A stretch of 64,000 bases of DNA from Stutzerimonas stutzeri (lineage in GTDB: Bacteria > Pseudomonadota > Gammaproteobacteria > Pseudomonadales > Pseudomonadaceae): NCBI RefSeq assembly GCF_002909485.1, contig NZ_PPXG01000002.1:496001-560000 (forward strand), in the 5' to 3' direction. A program made the translations under genes and the position numbers. The notes below the pieces were generated by a model. It was not told where the DNA came from, made no database searches, and saw only the letters and a list, made by a program, of their open reading frames with translations. Shown in pieces: positions 57,010-64,000 of this stretch. Within the stretch, counting starts at the first letter, position 1; each line of letters starts with the position of its first letter.

Positions 57010-58470
57010 ATGAAAGAAATCAAGCATTTCATTAGCGGTGCCTTCGTCGGTTCGGCCAGCGGCAAGCTGTTCGACAATGTCAGCCCGGCCAACGGCCAGG
57101 TGATCGGCCGCGTCCACGAGGCCGGCCGCGCCGAGGTCGACGCCGCGGTCAGGGCGGCACGCGCTGCGCTGAAGGGACCCTGGGGGAAGATGACGGTGGC
57201 CGAGCGCGCTGAGATTCTGCATCGCGTGGCCGATGGCATCACGGCGCGCTTCGGCGAGTTTCTCGAGGCCGAATGCCTGGACACCGGCAAGCCGAAGTCG
57301 CTGGCCAGCCACATCGACATTCCGCGCGGCGCGGCCAATTTCAAGGTGTTCGCCGACCTGCTCAAGAATGTTGCCAATGAAGCCTTCGAGATGGCCACCC
57401 CGGACGGCGCCGGTGCACTCAACTACGGCGTGCGCCGGCCTAAGGGGGTGATCGGGGTGATCAGCCCGTGGAACCTGCCGCTGCTGCTGATGACCTGGAA
57501 AGTCGGCCCGGCCCTGGCCTGCGGCAACTGCGTGGTGGTCAAACCATCCGAGGAAACCCCGCTGACCGCCACCCTGCTCGGCGAGGTGATGCAGGCCGCC
57601 GGTGTGCCGGCCGGCGTGTACAACGTGGTGCACGGTTTCGGCGGCGATTCGGCCGGGGCCTTCCTCACCGAGCACCCGGACGTCGACGCCTACACCTTCA
57701 CCGGCGAGACCGGCACCGGCGAAACCATCATGCGCGCCGCGGCCAAGGGCGTGCGCCAGGTGTCGCTGGAGCTGGGCGGCAAGAACGCCGGCATCGTCTT
57801 CGCCGACTGCGATATGGACAAGGCCATCGAGGGCACCCTGCGCTCGGCCTTCGCCAACTGCGGCCAGGTCTGCCTGGGCACCGAGCGGGTGTATGTCGAG
57901 CGGCCGATCTTCGACGCGTTCGTCGCCCGCCTGAAGGCCGGCGCCGAAGCGTTGAAGATCGGCGAACCGAACGATCCAGAGGCCAATTTCGGCCCGCTGA
58001 TCAGCCATAAGCACCGTGAAAAAGTCCTCAGTTACTACCAGCAGGCAGTCGACGACGGCGCCACCGTTGTCACCGGCGGCGGCGTGCCGGAGATGCCGGC
58101 GCACCTGGCCGGCGGCGCCTGGGTGCAGCCGACTATCTGGACCGGCCTGGCCGACGATTCGGCGGTGGTCACCGAGGAAATCTTCGGCCCCTGCTGCCAT
58201 ATCCGCCCGTTCGACAGCGAGGAGGAAGCCATTGAACTGGCCAACAGCCTGCCTTACGGCCTGGCCTCGGCGATCTGGACCGAGAACGCTTCGCGCGCCC
58301 ACCGCGTCGCCGGGCAGATTGAGGCCGGCATCGTCTGGGTCAACAGCTGGTTCCTGCGCGACCTGCGCACCGCCTTCGGCGGCAGCAAGCAGTCGGGCAT
58401 CGGGCGCGAAGGGGGTGTGCACTCGCTGGAGTTCTACACCGAGCTGAAAAACATCTGTGTGAAACTTTGA
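57010..58470 (+). CDS. xylG: 2-hydroxymuconic semialdehyde dehydrogenase
   Basis: A 486-residue aldehyde dehydrogenase making 4-oxalocrotonate with NAD+, entry to the dehydrogenative branch. Motifs: SPWNLPLLLMTWKVGPAL, VSLELGGKNAG (catalytic Glu), and ANCGQVCLGTERVYV (catalytic Cys). From here on the genes look more GC-rich than xylX-E, hinting at a mosaic origin. Confidence 0.95.
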   Translation: MKEIKHFISGAFVGSASGKLFDNVSPANGQVIGRVHEAGRAEVDAAVRAARAALKGPWGKMTVAERAEILHRVADGITARFGEFLEAECLDTGKPKSLASHIDIPRGAANFKVFADLLKNVANEAFEMATPDGAGALNYGVRRPKGVIGVISPWNLPLLLMTWKVGPALACGNCVVVKPSEETPLTATLLGEVMQAAGVPAGVYNVVHGFGGDSAGAFLTEHPDVDAYTFTGETGTGETIMRAAAKGVRQVSLELGGKNAGIVFADCDMDKAIEGTLRSAFANCGQVCLGTERVYVERPIFDAFVARLKAGAEALKIGEPNDPEANFGPLISHKHREKVLSYYQQAVDDGATVVTGGGVPEMPAHLAGGAWVQPTIWTGLADDSAVVTEEIFGPCCHIRPFDSEEEAIELANSLPYGLASAIWTENASRAHRVAGQIEAGIVWVNSWFLRDLRTAFGGSKQSGIGREGGVHSLEFYTELKNICVKL

Positions 58471-58480
58471 GGACCTGGTC

Positions 58481-59329
58481 ATGAACGCACCGCAGCAAAG
58501 CCCTGAAATCGGTCGCGAAATCCTCGCCGCCGGCTACCGCACCAACCTGCATGATCAGGGCGAAGGCTTCCCGGCTCTGCTGATCCACGGCTCCGGCCCC
58601 GGCGTCACCGCCTGGGCCAACTGGCGCGGGATCATTCCGCAGCTGGCGCAGACGCGCCGGGTGATCGCCCCGGACATGCTCGGCTTCGGCTACAGCGAAC
58701 GTCCGGCCGATGGCAAGTACAGCCAGGCGCGCTGGGTCGAGCATGCCATCGGCGTGCTCGACGCCCTCGGCATCCAGCAGGCCGACATCGTCGGCAACTC
58801 GTTCGGCGGCGGGCTGGCACTGGCACTGGCCATCCGTCACCCCGAGCGTGTGCGCCGGCTGGTGCTGATGGGCAGCGTCGGTGTGTCTTTCCCCATCACC
58901 GCAGGACTGGAAACAGCCTGGGGCTACACGCCGTCGCTGGCCAACATGCGCAGGCTGCTCGATCTGTTCGCCCACGACCGCACCCTGGTCAACGACGAGC
59001 TGGCCGAGCTGCGCTACCAGGCCAGCATCCGCCCCGGCTTTCAGGAGTCGTTCGCCGCGATGTTCCCGCCGCCACGGCAGAACGGAGTCGACGATCTGGC
59101 CAGCAACGAGACCGATATCCGCGCCCTGCCCAACGAAACCCTGGTCATCCACGGCCGCGAGGATCGGATCATCCCGCTGCAGGCTTCGCTGACCCTCGCG
59201 CAGTGGATTCCCAACGCCCAGCTACACGTGTTCGGCCAGTGCGGCCACTGGACCCAGATCGAACACGCCGAGCGTTTCGCCCGCTTGGTCGAGAATTTCC
59301 TCGCCGAGGCCGACGCCCTCCATTCCTGA
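58481..59329 (+). CDS. xylF: 2-hydroxymuconic semialdehyde hydrolase
   Basis: A 282-residue alpha/beta-hydrolase for the hydrolytic branch, used when the ring-cleavage product is a ketone (from 3-methylcatechol). Oxyanion HGSGPGVTAW (~residues 36-45), nucleophile elbow IVGNSFGGGLAL (~Ser 106), Asp in VIHGREDRIIP and His in GQCGHWTQIE. GAGGACCTGGTC precedes the ATG. Confidence 0.95.
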   Translation: MNAPQQSPEIGREILAAGYRTNLHDQGEGFPALLIHGSGPGVTAWANWRGIIPQLAQTRRVIAPDMLGFGYSERPADGKYSQARWVEHAIGVLDALGIQQADIVGNSFGGGLALALAIRHPERVRRLVLMGSVGVSFPITAGLETAWGYTPSLANMRRLLDLFAHDRTLVNDELAELRYQASIRPGFQESFAAMFPPPRQNGVDDLASNETDIRALPNETLVIHGREDRIIPLQASLTLAQWIPNAQLHVFGQCGHWTQIEHAERFARLVENFLAEADALHS

Positions 59330-59340
59330 GAGAGACCGAT

Positions 59341-60126
59341 ATGGACAAGACATTGATCAACGAACTCGGCGACGAGCTCTACCAGGCGATGGTCCAGCGC
59401 GAGACCGTCACGCCGCTGACCAGCCGCGGCTTCGACATCAGCGTCGAGGACGCCTACCACATTTCCCTGCGCATGCTGGAACGCCGCCTGGCCGCCGGCG
59501 AGCGGGTGATCGGCAAGAAGATCGGCGTCACCAGCAAGGCCGTGCAGAACATGCTCGGCGTGCACCAGCCGGACTTCGGCTACCTCACCGATGCCATGGT
59601 CTACAACAGCGGCGAAGCCATGCCGATCAGCGAGAAGCTGATCCAGCCGCGCGCCGAGGGCGAGATCGCCTTCATCCTCAAGAAGGACCTGATGGGGCCG
59701 GGCGTGACCAACGCCGACGTGCTGGCTGCCACCGAATGCGTGATCCCCTGCTTCGAAGTGGTCGATTCGCGCATCCAGGACTGGAAGATCAAGATCCAGG
59801 ACACCGTGGCGGACAACGCCTCCTGCGGGCTGTTCGTGCTCGGCGACCAGGCCGTCTCACCGCGCCAGGTCGATCTGGTCACCTGCGGCATGCTGGTCGA
59901 GAAGAACGGCCAGCTGCTCTCCACCGGCGCTGGAGCGGCTGCGCTCGGCTCGCCGGTCAATTGCGTCGCCTGGTTGGCCAACACCCTCGGCCACTTCGGC
60001 ATCGGCCTGAAGGCCGGCGAAGTGATCCTGTCCGGCTCGCTGGTTCCGCTGGAACCGGTCAAGGCCGGTGATTTCATGCGCGTCGAGATCGGCGGCATCG
60101 GCAGCGCCTCCGTGCGCTTCATCTGA
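59341..60126 (+). CDS. xylJ: 2-oxopent-4-enoate hydratase
   Basis: A 261-residue hydratase of the fumarylacetoacetase-like/decarboxylase-hydratase family: [39 protein letters not shown], and [19 protein letters not shown] with metal-ligand acids. It adds water to 2-hydroxypenta-2,4-dienoate to form 4-hydroxy-2-oxovalerate and works in complex with XylI. ATG 59341 follows GAGAGAGACCG; the open frame upstream belongs to no homologue. Confidence 0.94.
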   Translation: MDKTLINELGDELYQAMVQRETVTPLTSRGFDISVEDAYHISLRMLERRLAAGERVIGKKIGVTSKAVQNMLGVHQPDFGYLTDAMVYNSGEAMPISEKLIQPRAEGEIAFILKKDLMGPGVTNADVLAATECVIPCFEVVDSRIQDWKIKIQDTVADNASCGLFVLGDQAVSPRQVDLVTCGMLVEKNGQLLSTGAGAAALGSPVNCVAWLANTLGHFGIGLKAGEVILSGSLVPLEPVKAGDFMRVEIGGIGSASVRFI

Positions 60127-60140
60127 TCGAGGACAGCCTG

Positions 60141-61064
60141 ATGAACAAGAAACTGAAAGCCGCCATTATCGGCCCGGGCAACATCGGCACAGATCTGGTG
60201 ATGAAGATGCTGCGTTCCGAGTGGATCGAGCCGGTCTGGATGGTCGGCATCGACCCCGAGTCCGATGGCCTCAAGCGCGCCCGCGAGTTCGGCCTGAAGA
60301 CCACCGCCGAGGGCGTCGACGGCCTGCTGCCGCACGTGCTCGAGGACGATATCCGCATCGCCTTCGATGCCACCTCCGCCTATGTACACGCCGAGAACAG
60401 CCGCAAGCTCAACGAGCTGGGCGTGCTGATGGTCGACCTGACCCCGGCCGCCATCGGCCCGTACTGCGTGCCGCCGGTGAACCTCAAGCAGCATGTCGGC
60501 ACGCTGGAAATGAACGTCAACATGGTCACCTGTGGTGGCCAGGCCACCATCCCGATGGTCGCCGCGGTATCGCGCGTGCAGCCGGTGGCCTACGGCGAGA
60601 TCGTCGCCACCGTGTCCTCGCGCTCCATCGGCCCGGGCACCCGCAAGAACATCGACGAGTTCACCCGCACCACCGCCGGCGCCATCGAGCAGGTCGGCGG
60701 GGCCAAGGAAGGCAAGGCGATCATCGTCGTCAACCCGGCCGAGCCGCCGCTGATGATGCGCGACACCATCCACTGCCTGACCGAAACCGAACCGGACCAG
60801 GATGCGATCACCGCATCGGTCCACGCGATGATCGCCGAGGTGCAGAAGTACGTGCCCGGCTACCGGCTGAAGAACGGCCCGGTATTCGACGGCAACCGCG
60901 TCTCGATCTTCATGGAAGTCGAGGGCCTGGGCGACTACCTGCCCAAGTACGCCGGCAACCTCGACATCATGACCGCCGCCGCCCTGCGCACCGGCGAGAT
61001 GTTCGCCGAGGAAATCGCCGCCGGCACCATTCAACTGCCACGTCGTGAAGCGGCACTGGCCTAA
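60141..61064 (+). CDS. xylQ: acetaldehyde dehydrogenase (acylating)
   Basis: A 307-residue CoA-acylating dehydrogenase converting acetaldehyde (or propanal) to acyl-CoA with NAD+. Nucleotide motif [17 protein letters not shown]; catalytic Cys in [15 protein letters not shown] (~132). It forms a channelling complex with the aldolase encoded next. Confidence 0.95.
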   Translation: MNKKLKAAIIGPGNIGTDLVMKMLRSEWIEPVWMVGIDPESDGLKRAREFGLKTTAEGVDGLLPHVLEDDIRIAFDATSAYVHAENSRKLNELGVLMVDLTPAAIGPYCVPPVNLKQHVGTLEMNVNMVTCGGQATIPMVAAVSRVQPVAYGEIVATVSSRSIGPGTRKNIDEFTRTTAGAIEQVGGAKEGKAIIVVNPAEPPLMMRDTIHCLTETEPDQDAITASVHAMIAEVQKYVPGYRLKNGPVFDGNRVSIFMEVEGLGDYLPKYAGNLDIMTAAALRTGEMFAEEIAAGTIQLPRREAALA

Positions 61065-61076
61065 AGGAGTCGCACC

Positions 61077-62117
61077 ATGAATCTGCAAGGCAAGAACGTC
61101 ACCCTGCACGACATGAGCCTGCGCGACGGCATGCACGCCAAGCGCCACCAGATCAGCCTCGAGCAGATGATCGCGGTCGCCACCGGCCTCGACGCTGCCG
61201 GCATGCCACTGATCGAGATCACCCACGGCGACGGCCTCGGCGGTCGCTCGATCAACTACGGTTTCCCCGCGCACAGCGACGAGGAATACCTGCGTGCGGT
61301 GATCCCGCGCCTCAAGCAGGCCAAGGTATCCGCCCTGCTGCTGCCAGGCATCGGCACGGTCGACCACCTGAAGATGGCGCTCGACTGTGGCGTCTCCACC
61401 ATTCGAGTGGCCACGCATTGCACCGAGGCCGATGTCTCCGAGCAGCACATCGGCATGTCACGCAAGCTGGGCGCCGATACCGTAGGCTTCCTGATGATGG
61501 CGCACATGATCAGCGCGGAAAAAGTGCTGGAGCAGGCGCGGCTGATGGAAAGCTACGGCGCCAACTGCATCTATTGCACCGACTCCGCCGGCTACATGCT
61601 GCCCGATGAAGTCAGCGAGAAGATCGGCCTGCTGCGCGCCGAGCTGAACCCGGCCACCGAGATCGGCTTCCACGGCCACCACAACATGGGCATGGCCATC
61701 GCCAATTCGCTGGCCGCCATCGAAGCCGGTGCCTCACGCATCGACGGCTCGGTCGCCGGTCTCGGCGCCGGTGCCGGCAACACCCCGCTGGAAGTCTTCG
61801 TCGCGGTGTGCAAGCGCATGGGCGTGGAAACCGGCATCGACCTCTACAAGATCATGGACGTCGCCGAGGACCTGGTGGTGCCGATGATGGATCAGCCGAT
61901 CCGCGTCGACCGCGATGCGCTGACCCTGGGCTATGCCGGGGTGTACAGCTCGTTCCTGCTGTTTGCCCAGCGCGCCGAGAAGAAGTACGGCATACCGGCC
62001 CGCGACATTCTGGTCGAGCTGGGGCGCCGCGGCACCGTCGGTGGCCAGGAAGACATGATCGAGGACCTCGCCCTGGATATGTCCCGGGCCCGCCAGAACC
62101 AGAAGGTGAGCGCATGA
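61077..62117 (+). CDS. xylK: 4-hydroxy-2-oxovalerate aldolase
   Basis: A 346-residue DmpG-type metal-dependent aldolase splitting 4-hydroxy-2-oxovalerate to pyruvate and acetaldehyde. Catalytic/metal residues are in [18 protein letters not shown] and [15 protein letters not shown] (His-x-His). Its product passes directly to XylQ. The xylI start overlaps its stop (ATGA). Confidence 0.95.
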   Translation: MNLQGKNVTLHDMSLRDGMHAKRHQISLEQMIAVATGLDAAGMPLIEITHGDGLGGRSINYGFPAHSDEEYLRAVIPRLKQAKVSALLLPGIGTVDHLKMALDCGVSTIRVATHCTEADVSEQHIGMSRKLGADTVGFLMMAHMISAEKVLEQARLMESYGANCIYCTDSAGYMLPDEVSEKIGLLRAELNPATEIGFHGHHNMGMAIANSLAAIEAGASRIDGSVAGLGAGAGNTPLEVFVAVCKRMGVETGIDLYKIMDVAEDLVVPMMDQPIRVDRDALTLGYAGVYSSFLLFAQRAEKKYGIPARDILVELGRRGTVGGQEDMIEDLALDMSRARQNQKVSA

Positions 62118-62908
62118 ACCGTACCCTCAGCCCCGAGCAGGTGCTGGCCCTGGCCGAGCACATCGAGAACGCCGAACTGCAGGCCCATGACATCCACAAG
62201 GTCACCAACGACTATCCCGAGATGACCTTCGCCGATGCCTACGACATCCAGTGGGAAATCCGCCGGCGCAAGGAGGAGCGCGGCAACAAGATCGTCGGCC
62301 TGAAGATGGGCCTGACCTCATGGGCGAAGATGGCACAGATGGGCGTGGAGACGCCGATCTACGGCTTTCTCGCCGACTACTTCAGCGTGCCCGACGGCGG
62401 CACGGTGGAGTGTTCCAAGCTGATCCACCCCAAGATCGAGGCGGAAATCGCGGTGGTCACCAAGGCACCGCTGGTGGGGCCTGGTTGCCATATCGGCGAC
62501 GTGATCGCCGCGGTCGACTACGTGATCCCCACCGTCGAGGTGATCGACTCACGCTACGAGAACTTCAAGTTCGACCTGATCAGCGTGGTGGCCGACAACG
62601 CCTCCTCGACCCGCTATATCACCGGCGGTCGCATGGCCAGCCTGGAGGATGTCGACCTGCGCACTCTTGGCGTGGTGATGGAGAAGAACGGCGAGGTGGT
62701 GGAACTCGGTGCCGGTGCCGCGGTGCTCGGCCATCCGCTGTCCAGCGTGGCGATGCTCGCCAACCTGCTGGCCGAGCGCGGCGAGCACATACCGGCCGGC
62801 ACCTTCATCATGACCGGCGGCATCACCGCCGCCGTCGCAGTAGCGCCGGGCGACAACATCACCGTGCGCTACCAGGGGCTTGGCAGCGTCTCCGCGCGCT
62901 TCGTCTGA
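62114..62908 (+). CDS. xylI: 4-oxalocrotonate decarboxylase
   Basis: A 264-residue decarboxylase, homologous to XylJ ([57 protein letters not shown]) and forming a complex with it. It converts 2-oxo-3-hexenedioate to the dienoate. ATG 62114 overlaps xylK; the larger frame upstream is a shadow. Confidence 0.94.
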   Translation: MNRTLSPEQVLALAEHIENAELQAHDIHKVTNDYPEMTFADAYDIQWEIRRRKEERGNKIVGLKMGLTSWAKMAQMGVETPIYGFLADYFSVPDGGTVECSKLIHPKIEAEIAVVTKAPLVGPGCHIGDVIAAVDYVIPTVEVIDSRYENFKFDLISVVADNASSTRYITGGRMASLEDVDLRTLGVVMEKNGEVVELGAGAAVLGHPLSSVAMLANLLAERGEHIPAGTFIMTGGITAAVAVAPGDNITVRYQGLGSVSARFV

Positions 62909-62956
62909 GCCATCCGGCCGCCCTGCCCGGGCGGCCTCTTCTTCAGGAGGCACACC

Positions 62957-63148
62957 ATGCCTATTGCCCAGATCCACATCCTTGAAGGCCGCAGCGACGA
63001 GCAGAAGGAAACCCTCATTCGGGAAGTCAGCGAGGCCATCTCGCGCTCCCTGGATGCGCCGCTGACCAGCGTACGAGTGATCATAACCGAGATGCCCAAA
63101 GGCCACTTCGGCATCGGCGGCGAACTGGCCAGCAAGGTCAGACGCTGA
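62957..63148 (+). CDS. xylH: 4-oxalocrotonate tautomerase
   Basis: A 63-residue tautomerase (62 after Met removal) that uses Pro-1 as base; it isomerises 2-hydroxymuconate to the 2-oxo form. [20 protein letters not shown], Arg in [11 protein letters not shown] and [16 protein letters not shown] are the family residues. From memory, the pWW0 enzyme has Ala where this one has Pro in EMPKGH. TTCAGGAGG precedes the ATG. Last gene of the meta operon here. Confidence 0.95.
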   Translation: MPIAQIHILEGRSDEQKETLIREVSEAISRSLDAPLTSVRVIITEMPKGHFGIGGELASKVRR

Positions 63149-63310
63149 AAGTGGAGATGCGCAAAGGCATTTCGGGTCGAAAAACCCGACCTGGATTGGC
63201 AGGCGGCCACAAAGAGCGCGGGCAAACGCCGGCACAGCAGCGCTATGCAGCTATCGCCAGTGGAGTTTGAGAAACGCTATTTCAGAGCTTGGAGAGTGGG
63301 CGGCGGCAAA
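63149..63310. other. gap after xylH
   Basis: Contains a 6-bp hairpin TCGGGT-CGAAAA-ACCCGA (about 63172-63189) without a T-run. On TOL plasmids xylS lies downstream of xylH; there is no trace of it here, only IS30-type DNA from about 63310. Confidence 0.45.
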
Positions 63311-63593
63311 AACTGAGTGCAACACCTGACCTTTCCGGTAAGGTGCTGCCCCATGTCCTATTCCGAACTCAGCGTTGCAGAGCGCGCCACGATCCAAATC
63401 GGTCATGTCCAAGGCTTCAGTCAGAGAAGGATTGCCTGCCTGGTCAACCGATCCCCCTCGACCATCAGCCGGGAGCTGCGTCGTAATCGCCAGGCTTGCG
63501 GCACCTACTCGGCCCACGGAGCGCAGCAGCAGATGCAGCGCCGGCGCCAAGCCTGCCGGCCCAGGCGCAAGCTGTTGCCAGGCAGTGAACGCT
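63310..63593 (+). mobile_element. IS30-family element, left fragment
   Basis: The left end lies near 63308-63312 (CAAAAACTGAGTGCAACACC). The transposase start is present, but the element is cut at about 63593 by an IS3-type sequence. The rest of the IS30 element may continue beyond the inserted IS, outside the window. Confidence 0.65.
63353..63593 (+). pseudogene. IS30-family transposase, N-terminal part
   Basis: About 80 residues: MSYSELSVAERATIQIGHVQ, then QRRIACLVNRSPSTISRELRRNRQ, the N-terminal HTH of IS30 transposases, and SAHGAQQQMQRRRQACRPRRKLLPGSER. After that the sequence becomes IS3 DNA, so no DDE domain is encoded. Inactive unless rejoined. Confidence 0.8.
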
Positions 63594-63656
63594 TGGGTTC
63601 TACCCCGTCAGCACGGACACTTTCGAGTAAGCTCACACCGAGCTGAAGGAGTGTTC

Positions 63657-63953
63657 ATGAAACGCAAGAAATACAGTCCCGAGTTCAAGCGGGAAGCCAT
63701 CGAGTTGGTTCGTCGTTCAGGGGCGAGCTGTCGACAGGTGGCCATGGAGATTGGTGTTGCTCCCAACCTGCTCACACGCTGGGTGCGGGAGGCACAACCA
63801 GGTACTGAGAAAGCCTTTCCTGGAACGGGAAGCCCGCGGGATGAGGAGCTTGCCCGCCTCAAGCGCGAGTTGGCCCGAGTAACCAAGGAACGTGATTTTT
63901 TAAGAGACGCGGCAGCGTACTTTGCCAAGGAGTCATCGAGCGGTACACGGTGA
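63657..63953 (+). CDS. IS3-family transposase OrfA
   Basis: A 98-residue HTH/leucine-zipper protein: MKRKKYSPEFKREAIELVRR, SCRQVAMEIGVAPNLLTRWVREA, then ELARLKRELARVTKERDFLRDAAAYFAKES. It binds the IS ends. OrfB is produced by frameshifting from it. GAAGGAGTG precedes ATG 63657. Confidence 0.9.
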   Translation: MKRKKYSPEFKREAIELVRRSGASCRQVAMEIGVAPNLLTRWVREAQPGTEKAFPGTGSPRDEELARLKRELARVTKERDFLRDAAAYFAKESSSGTR

Positions 63954-64000
63954 TCCAGCGCTGCCGCAACGAGTACCCGGTACGATTGATGTGCCGTTGC
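63932..64000 (+). CDS. IS3-family transposase OrfB, 5' part
   Basis: In the frame overlapping the end of orfA the sequence reads VIERYTVIQRCRNEYPVRLM and onward to the window edge, the usual beginning of an IS3 OrfB with its catalytic rve domain further on. Probably expressed as an OrfAB fusion. Confidence 0.75.

Larger units (their letters stand above)
51645..63300 (+). mobile_element. TOL meta-pathway cargo segment
   Basis: From about 51645 unrelated upstream DNA, then the Pm promoter region (recognisable from about 51679) and 13 xyl genes follow in TOL order to about 63150, after which comes the IS30-type end. The segment interrupts the ICE conjugation cluster. I see no transposon ends or duplications at the left border, so the route of insertion is unknown. 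Confidence 0.8.
18983..64000. mobile_element. ICEclc/PAGI-2-type integrative conjugative element, partial
   Basis: From 19.0 kb the gene content is that of the ICEclc/PFGI-1 family: LysR regulators, alpA, parA, shi, parB, DUF2857, STY4528 replication protein, TIGR03761, DUF3158, SSB, TopIII, DUF3085, DUF3577, DUF3275, methyltransferase, helicase, then PilL-like to TraD and TIGR03747. The rest of the T4SS, relaxase and integrase are missing and should lie past the right edge. A TOL meta operon is inserted after 51636. Confidence 0.9.
63594..64000 (+). mobile_element. IS3-family insertion sequence, left part
   Basis: A TG dinucleotide starts the apparent left terminal repeat TGGGTTCTACCCCGTCAGCA at 63594, inside the IS30 transposase gene. 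orfA is complete and orfB starts, then the window ends. Duplication and right end cannot be checked here. Confidence 0.75.

Noticed and set aside
63149..63352. Search for xylS or a regulator fragment after xylH
   Set aside because: No AraC-type HTH sequence in any frame; only a small hairpin and the IS30 end are present.

Overview
The window looks like chromosome of a Pseudomonas of the stutzeri group (Stutzerimonas). GC-rich housekeeping genes (a TonB-dependent receptor end, putP, a DUF1206 membrane protein, pcaF) lie at the left. Everything from about 5.0 kb onward is laterally acquired DNA stacked at the 3' end of one tRNA-Gly gene.

1-5.0 kb is chromosomal: the receptor tail, sodium/proline symporter PutP, DUF1206 protein, a decayed catJ-like CoA-transferase remnant and an intact pcaF thiolase. 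5.03-5.32 kb holds scraps of an older Pf-like prophage (integrase and antitoxin fragments) next to an attachment site.

5.23-19.00 kb is a complete Pf-type filamentous prophage bounded by ~91-bp direct repeats that include a tRNA-Gly 3' end. Its left arm is an AT-rich accessory region on the minus strand: mqsRA, two unknown membrane proteins, a HEPN-like protein and a PIN-like nuclease. The core follows in Pf order: repressor, excisionase, small DNA-binding genes, ssDNA-binding protein, coat proteins, adsorption protein, a pVI-like protein, Zot, a GC-rich origin-like hairpin, replication initiator, integrase, and a PfiT/PfiA-type toxin-antitoxin pair.

19.0-51.6 kb is one end and the core of an integrative conjugative element of the ICEclc/PAGI-2/PFGI-1 type. 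It carries two LysR regulators, alpA-parA-shi-parB-DUF2857 (positionally the bisR/bisDC control region of ICEclc), an STY4528-type replication protein, TIGR03761, DUF3158, SSB, topoisomerase III, a block of conserved ICE proteins (DUF3085, DUF3577, DUF3275, a DNA methyltransferase, an SNF2-like helicase), an ISL3 insertion sequence, and the first part of the conjugation module (PilL-like lipoprotein to TraD and TIGR03747). The replication and housekeeping genes of this ICE show unusual cis elements: an origin-like cluster inside the rep gene, a three-copy 17-bp palindrome, a three-copy RNA-like element with compensatory base changes, and a nested hairpin ahead of nearly every gene from 34 to 42 kb.

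51.65-63.15 kb is cargo inserted directly behind the TIGR03747 gene: the complete TOL meta-cleavage operon xylXYZLTEGFJQKIH behind a recognisable XylS-dependent Pm promoter. It converts benzoate and toluates through catechols to pyruvate, acetyl-CoA and, for methyl-substituted substrates, their alkyl homologues. No xylS or xylR is in the window; where they follow on TOL plasmids there is an IS30-family fragment interrupted by an IS3-family element that runs off the right edge. The remaining conjugation genes, ICE integrase, relaxase and intact tRNA-Gly must lie beyond the window.
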